NCBI RefSeq assembly: GCF_009909195.1
Contig: NZ_JAAAMU010000010.1
Span: 1-64,000, forward strand
Direction: 5' to 3'
Source of the DNA: Paenibacillus sacheonensis
Lineage (GTDB): Bacteria > Bacillota > Bacilli > Paenibacillales > Paenibacillaceae
Length of the DNA: 64,000 nucleotides
In this document: positions 8,275 through 17,763 of the stretch, in pieces
How the letters are laid out: every line of letters starts with the position of its first letter
Position numbering within the stretch: position 1 is the first letter of the stretch
Notes under the pieces: model-generated
Database searches by the model: none
What the model saw: the letters and a program-made list of their open reading frames with translations, nothing else
Told to the model about the DNA's origin: nothing
Made by a program: the position numbers and the translations under genes

Positions 8275-10084
8275 TCTCCTCCCAGGTTGTTACGGCGGGC
8301 ATCGTGACCGTGACGAGCATTCCGGGCCCATCCCGTTTGCCGTACCGGATGCCGGCTTTTTCGCCGAACACCTGCTTGAGCCGCTGGTCGACGTTGATCG
8401 TGCCGAACGAGTCGTTCGCTCCGCCTTCGCCGGCGAGCATGGCGTTGAGGGCGTCGGCATCGCCGCCGCCGCCGTTGTCGGCGATCTCGATTTCGATTCG
8501 GTCTCCGATTCGGCGGGCGCAGATCTCGACATAGCCTTTGCCGTGCCTTTTCTCGATGCCGTGCACGATCGAATTCTCGACGAGCGGCTGCAGGACCAGC
8601 TTGACCGTCAAGTGGCCGTATACTTCCGGCTCGATCCGGAGCGCGTAATCCAGCTTGTCTTTGAACCGGAACTTATGGATCGACAGGTAGCTCTCGACCT
8701 GCCTCAGCTCGTCTTCGATCGGGATGATGCTCCGGCCTTTGCTGAGGCTGTAGCGGAAGAAGTCCGACAAGCTCGTGACCATGTGGCTGATGTCGGGCAC
8801 CTCGTGGCGAAGCGCGATCCAGTTGATGGAATCGAGCGTGTTATAGAGAAAATGCGGATTGATTTGCGATTGAAGCGCCTTGAGCTCCGCTTCCTTCTTC
8901 TTGACTTCGCTGACGTACAGCTTATTGATCAACTCTTTGATCTGCATTATCATCGTATTGTACTGGCTGAACAAATAGGTGAATTCGTCCTTGCGGCGGT
9001 ATTGGACCTGAATGTCGAAATTGCCTTCCTGGGCATAGGACATCGTCTTGATGAATTTGCGTATCGGCTTCGTGATGTTGTTCGAGAGCAGCAGGGCGAT
9101 GGCGAAAGCGAGCACCATGCATAGCGCCAGCACGACGTACATGGCCCGCCGGAACGAGACGAGCTTGCCGTTCAGGTCGCTGAGCGGGGACACGGAGACG
9201 ACGGTCCAATCGAGCGAAGCGATCCTGCGGAACGAGATGAGCTCGGACTGTCCGCCGATGCGTTCATCGAACGAGCCGGCGGCATCCGGCTCGTTAATTA
9301 GTTTGGAAATATAAGTTTCTTTCCCCAGGTTGGTGCCGAGCAGGCCCATATCGGGACTGACGATCACGTCGGCGCGGCTGTCGACGATGAAGATCGAGCT
9401 GTTGGCGGAAGGCTTGAGCTGCACCAGCATACTGTTGAAATCGTTAATATCGGCATCGATCGTCAGCAGGCCAACGTAAGGGATCGTCATGTTTTTCAAG
9501 CCGAACAGCCGTTTGGCGAGCTTGATCGTATACGAGGCGCCACCGGCGGAGGTTTCCGCCTGCAGGCCGACGATGGAGTAACGGGCCTTCGGCGGCAGGG
9601 CGGCGTACCACGTCTCTTTCTCGATTTCGCTGATCGTGGACACGTTGCGCGAGAAATTATATTGCACGTATTCGGGCCGGTCCAGCATGTACAGCTTGGG
9701 CATGAACGGTTTGGCGGGTCCTTCGGGCTGCGCATAGATGTCGAGTATCTTGTTGAAGCTCGCCAGCTCGTTGACGAACCCGACCTGGTCGGAGGGACGG
9801 TCGGCGGACAGCATGTCCAGCATATCCGGGTTGAGGTAGATCGAATTGGCGACGCCGTTCATTTCATCGAACTTCTTGACCAGCACCGTTTCCATCATGG
9901 CCAAGTTTTTTTGCACCGAGGCATTCATGTTCTGGGTGATGGTTTGGTAAGATTCGTTGTAAACGGTTACGGAGATGATCGACGTCGGCAAAATCACGAG
10001 CAGCAGAAAATACAGCAGCAATCGGTATTTCAGGCTTACCCGGTTGAACGTAAGCAAGCCGGATAATTTGCGGAGCGTGAGCAT
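8240..10084 (-). CDS. YesM-type sensor histidine kinase
   Basis: 614 residues from the ATG at 10084, which has AAAGGAG 10 bp upstream; an in-frame start 48 bp further out lacks a ribosome-binding site. Domains in order: N-terminal membrane segment (YRLLLYFLLLVILPTSIIS), a large extracytoplasmic sensor (~45-300), a second membrane segment, HAMP, a His_kinase domain with NPHFLYNTLDSINW (phospho-accepting His411), and a HATPase domain with DNGGGG. This is the LytS/YesM class that senses extracellular sugars or binding-protein states. It is operonic with the response regulator and divergent from the binding-protein gene at 10150. Confidence 0.93.
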   Translation of the reverse strand: MLTLRKLSGLLTFNRVSLKYRLLLYFLLLVILPTSIISVTVYNESYQTITQNMNASVQKNLAMMETVLVKKFDEMNGVANSIYLNPDMLDMLSADRPSDQVGFVNELASFNKILDIYAQPEGPAKPFMPKLYMLDRPEYVQYNFSRNVSTISEIEKETWYAALPPKARYSIVGLQAETSAGGASYTIKLAKRLFGLKNMTIPYVGLLTIDADINDFNSMLVQLKPSANSSIFIVDSRADVIVSPDMGLLGTNLGKETYISKLINEPDAAGSFDERIGGQSELISFRRIASLDWTVVSVSPLSDLNGKLVSFRRAMYVVLALCMVLAFAIALLLSNNITKPIRKFIKTMSYAQEGNFDIQVQYRRKDEFTYLFSQYNTMIMQIKELINKLYVSEVKKKEAELKALQSQINPHFLYNTLDSINWIALRHEVPDISHMVTSLSDFFRYSLSKGRSIIPIEDELRQVESYLSIHKFRFKDKLDYALRIEPEVYGHLTVKLVLQPLVENSIVHGIEKRHGKGYVEICARRIGDRIEIEIADNGGGGDADALNAMLAGEGGANDSFGTINVDQRLKQVFGEKAGIRYGKRDGPGMLVTVTMPAVTTWEENEDAQDDHRRR

Positions 10085-10112
10085 GGGGACGCGGCTCCTT
10101 TCCACGGACTGT

Positions 10113-10126
10113 TGAGAACGGTTACA
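10113..10126. promoter_or_regulatory. cre-like catabolite-repression site
   Basis: TGAGAACGGTTACA fits the CcpA site consensus TGWAANCGNTNWCA at 13 of 14 positions. It lies in the 65-bp gap between the divergent kinase and binding-protein starts, where it could affect both. This is a motif match only. Confidence 0.45.
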
Positions 10127-10149
10127 CATCATTATAAGGGGAGTGGAAA

Positions 10150-11601
10150 ATGATGAAAAGCGTCGATTTGTGTAAAGCGGGAATAATGCTTGCCATTGCG
10201 GCCGTCATCGCCCTTTCGGGCTGCGCCGGTCCGGGTCATCCCGATGCCGCGGTTCCCGAGAAGGAGAGCGCGTCCGAAGCGATAGAACCGATCACGCTCG
10301 CCATGCAGGACTCCGCGCGAACGAAGGATGTCGAACGTTTGATCGAAGCGTTTAACGCCGATCATCCCGATTCGCAGGCGAAGCTGCTGAGCCTGCCGCG
10401 CGACACGTACGACGAGTCGCTGAACATGCTCATGACCTCGGGCGAAGGACCGGACGTCTTTCAGATCGGAACGGGTTGGCTCGCCAGCTTCATCTACAAA
10501 AACTGGCTGCTGGATTTGTCGGAAGCGGCGCCGGATGACGTGCGCGGGGCGTTCCCCGGATGGGCGGCCGGCTATACGAAGCTAAACGATCACTACTATG
10601 CGATCCCCTCCGCAATGCTGACGGTGAGGCTCATCTATAATCGGAATTTGCTGGCGGGCGCCGGCTGCGATCCGGACAAGCCGCCGGCGGCGCTGGCGGA
10701 ATTGAAGCGCTGCGCCGTCGGGATATCCAAGGCGGGCACCGGCTATCGCAAATACGGCTTCGCGCTGCCGGCAAGCGAGGACGAGGCCGGATTTCAGCAG
10801 CCGCTCGAGATGGCGGGCACGTACAGCGGCGCCTATTATTACGATTACGCCAAAGGGAAGTACGACTTTTCCGTCTATTTGCCCTGGTTTCGAACGATGC
10901 TCGACATGAAGCGGGAGGGCGGGCTGTTTCCCGGCGAGATGTCGCTGAAGACCGATACGGCGCTGACGCAATTCGCGGAGGGGAATATCGGGATGATGAT
11001 CGTCTCGAGCCGCGACATCGCGGCGCTCGAGCGCATGCGGCCGGGGGCGTTCGAATGGGGAATCGCGATGCCTCCGCTTTTCGAAGCGGCCGACAAGGGA
11101 AAAGGCGCGCTGATGATCGAACCCGAGCCGCCCTATGCCGTCAATGCGTATACGGCGCATAAGGGGGCGGCGGTCGAGCTGTGGAAGTATCTGCTGTCGA
11201 GCGGCTATCTCGGGGAACTGTACAAGCAAAGCGATCTCATCCCCGCGCGCGCGGACGTGGCGAACGACGAGCGCTATCGGCCGGAGCTGCCCAGCATGCG
11301 GCAATTCTTGCCGACGGAAGAGGAGTCGATTTATCCGCAGGAGCCCAAATTCATCTTGAAAAACGAGCAGGCGCAGTTCACGCCGAGCAACCTCGGAGAT
11401 GCCGCGCGGATGAAGGCGTACCGCGATATCCTGCAGGGGCTTCGCGATCCGAAGGAAGTCCTGACGGAGCTGTCGGCGCAGTATAACCGCTCGCTGCACG
11501 ATGCCGTCTACCAGAATCCGGTCGTTAACCTGAACGATTACGTATACCCGGCTTTCGATCCGAGGCATCCGCTGCGATCGGTGAAGCAAAATTCGGATTA
11601 A
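10150..11601 (+). CDS. Extracellular sugar-binding lipoprotein (CUT1 family)
   Basis: 483 residues. The signal sequence ends in the lipobox IALSGC (Cys25), so the mature protein is lipid-anchored. The body has the usual family 1 solute-binding pattern: LAMQDSARTKDVERLIEAFN at the N terminus and GEGPDVFQIGTGWL in the hinge region. AAGGGGAG precedes the ATG at 10150; a second ATG follows at 10153. No permease follows directly. It may supply ligand to the permeases at 19404-21303 or present sugar to the YesM-type kinase transcribed away from it. Confidence 0.85.
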   Translation: MMKSVDLCKAGIMLAIAAVIALSGCAGPGHPDAAVPEKESASEAIEPITLAMQDSARTKDVERLIEAFNADHPDSQAKLLSLPRDTYDESLNMLMTSGEGPDVFQIGTGWLASFIYKNWLLDLSEAAPDDVRGAFPGWAAGYTKLNDHYYAIPSAMLTVRLIYNRNLLAGAGCDPDKPPAALAELKRCAVGISKAGTGYRKYGFALPASEDEAGFQQPLEMAGTYSGAYYYDYAKGKYDFSVYLPWFRTMLDMKREGGLFPGEMSLKTDTALTQFAEGNIGMMIVSSRDIAALERMRPGAFEWGIAMPPLFEAADKGKGALMIEPEPPYAVNAYTAHKGAAVELWKYLLSSGYLGELYKQSDLIPARADVANDERYRPELPSMRQFLPTEEESIYPQEPKFILKNEQAQFTPSNLGDAARMKAYRDILQGLRDPKEVLTELSAQYNRSLHDAVYQNPVVNLNDYVYPAFDPRHPLRSVKQNSD

Positions 11602-11626
11602 TTCGAGGCGAATCCTAGAAACTCGA

Positions 11627-11685
11627 TAGAAAATTGAAGTTCGTCGTAGATAATTTGATGTAGCTTACGAATGTAAGCGTATACC
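11627..11685 (+). promoter_or_regulatory. Operator and cre-like element upstream of GH30 gene
   Basis: Two direct half-sites, TAGAAAATTGAAG (from 11627) and TAGATAATTTGATG (from 11647), lie exactly 20 bp apart, the spacing expected of AraC-type activators. They are followed by TGTAAGCGTATACC (11672-11685), a 12/14 match to the CcpA site. Nearly the same block recurs at 17650-17710. The YesN-type regulator at 6643-8274 is the obvious candidate activator (inference). Confidence 0.65.
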
Positions 11686-11720
11686 ATTGGAGGTGAACAA
11701 GCAGAGGAGGAGATTGGTTA

Positions 11721-14700
11721 ATGGGATCGTTGTCGTTGCGAAGAATGTTCTGCTTCATGCTTTCAGTCCTGATCGCGCTTTACTGCCTGCCCGTCAAACC
11801 GGCGGGAGCGGAGGCTGCGCCGGTGTACGACGTCTCCGTTTCGGGAGTCGACCAGCAAACGGTGAAGGGCTGGGGGATATTCCCGTCTTGGAACCGCGCC
11901 GACTGGAACCGGAATTTTACCGATAAGACGGGGGCGCAGCAAGCGCTGTTCGAGGACCTGGGCGCGACCATGTTCCGGGTCATGATTCCGGCTGTGACCG
12001 GAGACGGGGACGGCAATCTGATCGAAGGCAAAATGCAGGAAATATACGAGATCATCAATGCCGGCGAAACGAGAGGGATGCACGACTACATGATATCGGT
12101 CTGGTCCCCGCCGGTCGGGATGAAGACGCTGCCGACCGTAAACGGATGGACGGGCTCGGAGCACGTGAGGCTCCGCACCGACAAGGAAGCCGCTTACGCG
12201 GATTACCTCGTCAAATCGATTCAATGGCTCGCGGCTCATGGCGCGAGCGTGCCCAAGGTACTCAGCTTCCAGAACGAGCCGTTGTCACAAATCGTCAGCG
12301 AATGGTGTTATTGGGGCGGAGACAACGGCGCGCAATACCGGCGCGTCGCCAAGCTGCTTCGTTCCAAGCTCGACGAAGCCGGATTGACCGGCGTGCAAAT
12401 CCTCGGTCCGGAGGGCGCCGCGTATCACGAGAACGAGCTGCTTCTGGGGGAAGACTTCTCCGCGCTTCGCGCCGATCCGGCGTTGAACGCGGCGATCGGA
12501 GGACTGGCGTCGCATAGTTATTTCGCCAAGGGCTTCGACAATAACGAGGTGTACACGAATTACCGTGCCGCGCTCGATCAGGTGCCGGACAAAGACCTGT
12601 GGCAAACCGAATACAGCACGCTCATCGCCGGCGTCTCGGAGATGGACATGGCGATCAACGCCGCTCAGCGTCTGGCGGGGGATATGGCGCTCATCAAGGA
12701 CAATTACTGGTTCTGGTGGCTGGGCTGGGCGAACGGGAGGCATCCGACCGACGTGGGCGAGGTACTTCTCGACGGCGACGGCTATACCGTGACCAAATCC
12801 AAAGCTTTCTACGTGCTTGGCAAGTTGTTCAACAACGTTCCGGTCGGCTCGACCGTCAGACGGGTCAGCGCCGATCCGGCGTCGGGCTTGACGACGACGG
12901 ACGCGGTCTGGATGGACGCGGTCGCGTTCGTGAACGGCAGCCAAACGACCGCGCTGCTGGTGAATCCGACGAACGCCGCGAAAACCGTGAACGTGAACGG
13001 CCTGACGGGCTCGACGGCCAACGTGTACCAGTTGACCGGCGACGTCGTAAAGGGCCAAGATATGCAGCTGGCGGCTTCCCGCAACATCCAGGGCGGCAAG
13101 GCTTCCGCGGTCGTGCTGCCGGCCAGGAGCGTGTCCGTCATCGTCACTTCCGACGTGGATGCGGCGCCTCCGCATATCGTATTCGATCACTCCGGCAGCA
13201 CGTCCGTTAAGGATGCTGCGTATGCCGTGAGAGATTCGCAGTTCACGGTTTCCGGGCATTTGGACGAGGCGGGCACGCTTCTGATCAACGGACAAGCCGT
13301 ACCTGTCGCGGGCGATAACAGCTTCAGCACGACCGTCGTGCTTCAGCCCGGGGATAACACGATCACGGCCGCGGCGAAGGACGGCGCGGGCAATGAAGGC
13401 GAGCCCGCGACGTTGTTCGTCAGGTACGATCCGGCCTACCTGGGACTGACCTTGGACCAGAGCGGACTGCAGTACGTCAAGGAGGGCGAATACGCCGTCT
13501 CTGGCCGGACCAACGGCAGCGCGGCGGTGACCGTGAAGCAGACGGCCGGAGGAGAAACGGTCAAGCAGGAGACGATCCAAGTGGGAACGCCGGATGAAGG
13601 CGGCGGTCAGGCTGGCGACGTCATCCGGCAGATCCTGAACGATAACTACGTATCGTCGGGAGCGGGTTTGACGGGCGCGCAGGGCGGGTTTACGACGAAC
13701 GCGCAGGTCGTGTGGGACAGCCGGTCGGTATTCGCGCCCGCCGAAGGGGAGCGCTCGCTCCGGCTGAAATTAACGGCCGGCTTTGCCCGCGCCGGTTTCA
13801 ATTTCCTTAATGCGGCGAATCAAGCGGCAGCGGAAGATTATGCCGCCGTCAAGGACACCGCGGCACTTCAATTCCAGGCGTACACGAAGAGTAAAGTGGA
13901 CAGCTTCTCCGCCGTGCTGATATCGGATAACGGCGGAACGGCCGTCGAGGCGAGGCTGCCGCTCTCGAGCTATATCGCCGCCGCGGATTACGGCGCGAAG
14001 TGGACGCAGGTGACCATTCCTTTGTCCGATTTCGACGCGGCTCCGCGCTTCAATGCGGCGACGGGCGAGGCAAGCTCGCTGCCCGTGCAATGGAGCAGCG
14101 TCAAGGCTGTCGGCTTCGAGAGCAATCATACGGCTTATTACGATCCGTATATCGACGACTTGAAGATCGTTTCGACCGGCAGCCCGGATGGGGGTTCGGA
14201 CGGGGGCGAGGACGGCGGCGGCTCGGTTTCGCTTGATTTCAGCACGGTCTTGCACTTGAACCAAGGCGAGAATGCGATCGCCGTCACGGCGTCCAACCTG
14301 TTGAACCAAACCGCCGTTCCCGCGTCGGTGCGGGTCGTCTACGATCCGAATCCGCCGGTGCTGACCGTGCCTTCCGAAGGCTCGACCTCGGGCACCAGCT
14401 ATGTGCTGAACGGCAGCGTGAACGAGGATGCCGCGATCGACGTGGGCGGAACGCCGGCGGCGCTGAAGCCCGACCGAACGTTTACCGCCGTGGTCCGCGT
14501 GACCAAGGGCGAGAACGCGATTACGGTCACGGCGAAGGATCCGGCAGGCAACGAATCGCAGGCCAGCGTCATCGTGACCGCCGATCCCGTCGAAGACGGA
14601 TCGCTGGCGCCGGGCGTCGCGGTCTCGGACCGGGCTGCGGCCGAGCCGACGATCGACGGGGAGCTGTCCGAACCGGGCTGGGCGGTCAACAACCGCGTGG

Positions 14701-17570
14701 AGAAGATGATTACCGGCGCATCCGACAACAACGTCACGTTCGGCTCCATGTGGAACGACGACAAGCTGTTCGTCGCGATGAAGGTGCTGGACGCCAATCT
14801 AGTCAACGATACGGCGGGAGCCCTGACCTATCAGGACGATTCGATCGAACTCTATCTGGACGGGGACAATGCGCGCGGCTCCGTATTCGGCACGGACGAT
14901 CATCAGATTACGCTCGGCTGGCATGATGAACAATTGTCGGTAGGCGGAGATATCGCGGGGATCACTTTCGCGCAAAAGGATATCGACGGCGGCTTCACGG
15001 TCGAAATGGCTATTCCGTGGAGCGGAATCGGCATTCAACCCCCTGCGAACAATGCGGTGATCGGCTTCGATGCGGCCTATAACGACGACGACGGCGGCAA
15101 CGGCGGCTTGCGTCAAAGCCAGCTGATGTGGCGCGGCAACGCGGATAATTGGCGGAGCACGGCCGCATTCGGCAGCCTGTACTTGAACGACGGCAAGCAC
15201 GCGGCTGCCGCCGTGGAGCCTTCCGGCGCGCTGACGGTCGACGGGGCGCTCAACGAGCCGTCCTGGTCGCTGAACAACAGCGTCGCCAAGGCGATTACCG
15301 GCACGTCCAATAACGGCGTGAGCTTCGGAACGCTCGGCGATACGCAGAATTTGTACGTCGGGATTGAAGTGCTGGATGCCGATCTGCGCAACGATACGGC
15401 CGGCGCCCAAACCTACCAGGACGACTCGGTGGAGGTGTACCTCGACGCCGACCATAATCAAGGCGCCGCATACGACGCGTTCGACCATCAGTTGACGCTC
15501 GGCTGGCATGACACGCAGCTGTCCATGATCGGCAATTTGGCGAACGTGCAATATGCGCAGAAGGACATTTCCGGCGGTTACACGGTCGAGCTGGCTATTC
15601 CGTGGGCATCCCTCAACATCGATCCGGCCCGCGATATCACGCTCGGCTTCGATGTCGGCAACAACGACGACGACGGCGGCAATGCCGGCAACCGCGAAAG
15701 CCAGGTCTTGTGGAACGGAACCGGCGATAACTGGCGGGACACTTCCGGCTTCGGAAACCTGTTGAACCATAACCTGAGTCTCGCGCTGCCGGATGAGAAT
15801 ACGCCGGATCCCGACGGACTCGCCTTGTTCTCGGATAACAACGCGGACCTGAGCAAGCTGTACGCCAAATCGGCGCTAATCGTCAACGCTTCCGGCCACC
15901 CGGAAAACTTCGCGAACGATGCCACCCGAATCGCGCACAACATCGATAATCCGACGGCGCCGGAATATGTCGCGTACCGTTCGCCGGAAGGAGATATCTA
16001 TTCCTTCGACATCACGACGGGGCTGTTCTCGGGCACGCCGCAATTCGCCTTCTACGGCTCGTCGGACGGCGTGAATTTCACCACGATCACGGCGGCTTCC
16101 AAGCTGACGGGCGGAGCGAACGGGTATGCGGTATTCAGCAACGCGGCCAGCGGACTGCCCGCGGGGACCAAGTACCTGAAGATCGAATTTCCCGGCTTGG
16201 AGAATTGGAAAGAGCAGCTGATGAACGTCGATTTCAAGTACTATGGCGCTACGACGCCGCCGGATGAAGGCGAGGTCGCGACCTTCACGGACGAAGCGGC
16301 CGACTTGTCCAAGCTGATCGGCAAGTCGGGCCATATCGTCAATGCGTTCGGCGGGCAGCTGGAGAAGTATGCCGGCGACGGGGACCGGATCATTCACTCG
16401 AACGACGACAGCCTGGAACCGGAATACGTCATCTACAAGTCGCCGAACGGCGATGTCCGGTCGTTCGACATCAACGCGACGAATTGGACGAGTCTGCCGA
16501 AGACAGTCCAATTCACGGTATACGGTTCCACGGACGGACAGAGCTTCTCCGAACTGCCCGTACACTCGCAGATCCTCAGCAATGCGTCGGGCTACGACAC
16601 GATCGGCTTGACGGGAGAAGGTCTGCCGAGCGGCATCCGCTACCTGAAGATCGTCTTCCCTTACGGCGATCCGGCGTGCGACAACTGGACGAGCACGATC
16701 AACAAGGTCGCGTTCACGTACGCCGCCGATTCGGCTCCGGCGGAAGGTCCGATCTCCGCTGCCGCGGTCTTGACGGGAGCGCCTTCGGTAACGGCCGGCC
16801 AGACTTACGTGCTGAACTATGGGGTGTCCGATCTGCAGGGCAGCATCGCGGCGGAGGACCTGAAGCTTCAATACAACCCAGCCATGTTCGATTTCGTGTC
16901 CGCGAGCGAATCGAAGAACGGGTTCTCCATTGCCGGACAGTCGGCCGTTCCGGGAACGGTGCATGTCATTTTGGCTGCCGCAGGCACCGCGAATGCCGTG
17001 AGCGAGGATGGGGATATCCTTCAATTCACGTTCAAGGCGAAAACACCGGACGCTGCAGTCTCCTCGGCGTTTTCAGTCACGAACAACATCGTCTCCACAG
17101 CCGGCGGCGAGGAAACGCGGCTGGAAGATGCCGCGCATAGCGTCCGGATCGTGATCGTCGACAAGTCGGCCTTGTCAGAGGCGATCGCGCAGGCGCAGGC
17201 TGCGCTGAACGCCGCCGTGGAGGGCACGCATGCAGGGCAGCACCGAACGGGTTCCAAGGCGATTCTGCAAGCGGCGGTCGCTGCCGCCCAGGCATCCGCG
17301 AACGATGCCGCCGTAACGCAAGCGCAAGCGGATCAAGCCATCTTGACGCTGCAAGCAGCCGTCCAAGCGTTCGCGCAATCGGTCATCCAGACCGGCGATT
17401 TGAACGCGGACGGCAAGTTCAGCGCCGGCGATCTCGGAATCGCAGCCGGCTATTACGGCAAAACCTTAACGGATGCCGGCTGGGATGATACCTATCGAGA
17501 CGCCGACATGAACGGCGACGGCATCATCGATACGGCGGATTTCGCTGCGCTGGCAGCATATTTCCAATAA
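11721..17570 (+). CDS. Giant secreted GH30-like glycosidase with CBM9, cohesin and dockerin domains
   Basis: 1949 residues with an N-terminal signal peptide (~30). Residues ~35-470 form a clan GH-A, GH30-like catalytic module: VWSPP strand, acid/base Glu186 in FQNEP and nucleophile Glu297 in QTEYS. After it come a glucodextranase-B/Ig-like module (~482-569), a carbohydrate-binding beta-sandwich (~627-823), a second Ig-like module (~834-957), two CBM9-like modules (~966-1157 and ~1160-1350), two discoidin-like modules (~1367-1510 and ~1517-1670), a cohesin-like module (~1676-1815), an Ala-rich FIVAR-like helical bundle (~1815-1885) and a C-terminal type I dockerin-like module (~1891-1949) with two calcium-loop repeats (DLNADGKFSAGDL and DMNGDGIIDTADF). 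GAGGAGG precedes the ATG. The substrate is probably a beta-linked plant or microbial polysaccharide; which one is unknown. Confidence 0.88.
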   Translation: MGSLSLRRMFCFMLSVLIALYCLPVKPAGAEAAPVYDVSVSGVDQQTVKGWGIFPSWNRADWNRNFTDKTGAQQALFEDLGATMFRVMIPAVTGDGDGNLIEGKMQEIYEIINAGETRGMHDYMISVWSPPVGMKTLPTVNGWTGSEHVRLRTDKEAAYADYLVKSIQWLAAHGASVPKVLSFQNEPLSQIVSEWCYWGGDNGAQYRRVAKLLRSKLDEAGLTGVQILGPEGAAYHENELLLGEDFSALRADPALNAAIGGLASHSYFAKGFDNNEVYTNYRAALDQVPDKDLWQTEYSTLIAGVSEMDMAINAAQRLAGDMALIKDNYWFWWLGWANGRHPTDVGEVLLDGDGYTVTKSKAFYVLGKLFNNVPVGSTVRRVSADPASGLTTTDAVWMDAVAFVNGSQTTALLVNPTNAAKTVNVNGLTGSTANVYQLTGDVVKGQDMQLAASRNIQGGKASAVVLPARSVSVIVTSDVDAAPPHIVFDHSGSTSVKDAAYAVRDSQFTVSGHLDEAGTLLINGQAVPVAGDNSFSTTVVLQPGDNTITAAAKDGAGNEGEPATLFVRYDPAYLGLTLDQSGLQYVKEGEYAVSGRTNGSAAVTVKQTAGGETVKQETIQVGTPDEGGGQAGDVIRQILNDNYVSSGAGLTGAQGGFTTNAQVVWDSRSVFAPAEGERSLRLKLTAGFARAGFNFLNAANQAAAEDYAAVKDTAALQFQAYTKSKVDSFSAVLISDNGGTAVEARLPLSSYIAAADYGAKWTQVTIPLSDFDAAPRFNAATGEASSLPVQWSSVKAVGFESNHTAYYDPYIDDLKIVSTGSPDGGSDGGEDGGGSVSLDFSTVLHLNQGENAIAVTASNLLNQTAVPASVRVVYDPNPPVLTVPSEGSTSGTSYVLNGSVNEDAAIDVGGTPAALKPDRTFTAVVRVTKGENAITVTAKDPAGNESQASVIVTADPVEDGSLAPGVAVSDRAAAEPTIDGELSEPGWAVNNRVEKMITGASDNNVTFGSMWNDDKLFVAMKVLDANLVNDTAGALTYQDDSIELYLDGDNARGSVFGTDDHQITLGWHDEQLSVGGDIAGITFAQKDIDGGFTVEMAIPWSGIGIQPPANNAVIGFDAAYNDDDGGNGGLRQSQLMWRGNADNWRSTAAFGSLYLNDGKHAAAAVEPSGALTVDGALNEPSWSLNNSVAKAITGTSNNGVSFGTLGDTQNLYVGIEVLDADLRNDTAGAQTYQDDSVEVYLDADHNQGAAYDAFDHQLTLGWHDTQLSMIGNLANVQYAQKDISGGYTVELAIPWASLNIDPARDITLGFDVGNNDDDGGNAGNRESQVLWNGTGDNWRDTSGFGNLLNHNLSLALPDENTPDPDGLALFSDNNADLSKLYAKSALIVNASGHPENFANDATRIAHNIDNPTAPEYVAYRSPEGDIYSFDITTGLFSGTPQFAFYGSSDGVNFTTITAASKLTGGANGYAVFSNAASGLPAGTKYLKIEFPGLENWKEQLMNVDFKYYGATTPPDEGEVATFTDEAADLSKLIGKSGHIVNAFGGQLEKYAGDGDRIIHSNDDSLEPEYVIYKSPNGDVRSFDINATNWTSLPKTVQFTVYGSTDGQSFSELPVHSQILSNASGYDTIGLTGEGLPSGIRYLKIVFPYGDPACDNWTSTINKVAFTYAADSAPAEGPISAAAVLTGAPSVTAGQTYVLNYGVSDLQGSIAAEDLKLQYNPAMFDFVSASESKNGFSIAGQSAVPGTVHVILAAAGTANAVSEDGDILQFTFKAKTPDAAVSSAFSVTNNIVSTAGGEETRLEDAAHSVRIVIVDKSALSEAIAQAQAALNAAVEGTHAGQHRTGSKAILQAAVAAAQASANDAAVTQAQADQAILTLQAAVQAFAQSVIQTGDLNADGKFSAGDLGIAAGYYGKTLTDAGWDDTYRDADMNGDGIIDTADFAALAAYFQ

Positions 17571-17578
17571 GGCAGGCC

Positions 17579-17617
17579 AAAGGGGCGGTCCCGTTATCGG
17601 AGGGATTGCCCCTTTTT
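17579..17617 (+). terminator. Terminator after the giant glycosidase gene
   Basis: AAAGGGGC pairs with GCCCCTTT, with TCCC/GGGA pairing inside, followed by TTTTT. It separates the enzyme gene from the importer operon, which has its own promoter element. Confidence 0.8.
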
Positions 17618-17649
17618 GCTCCGGGAACATCCTTGCCTTCCATATTCGA

Positions 17650-17710
17650 TAGAAATTTGAAGGCCGTCGTAGATAATTTGATTCAGCCGGGAAGCGAAAG
17701 CGTCTACAAT
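17650..17710 (+). promoter_or_regulatory. Operator and cre-like element upstream of importer operon
   Basis: TAGAAATTTGAAG (from 17650) and TAGATAATTTGATT (from 17670) are 20 bp apart. They are followed by CGAAAGCGTCTACA (17695-17708), a 12/14 match to the CcpA site, which overlaps a likely -10, TACAAT (17705-17710). The block matches 11627-11685 and suggests co-regulation of enzyme and importer. Confidence 0.65.
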
Positions 17711-17763
17711 GGGAACTGTTACGGGACATCGTTATCGCTTACACAAACAAAGGAGGGTTTTAC

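Noticed and set aside
12285..13580. Long antisense frames inside the GH30-like gene, and similar ones in the importer and dikinase genes
   Set aside because: Arg/His/Asp/Val-rich translations typical of the antisense of GC-rich genes; the sense frames have clear domains.
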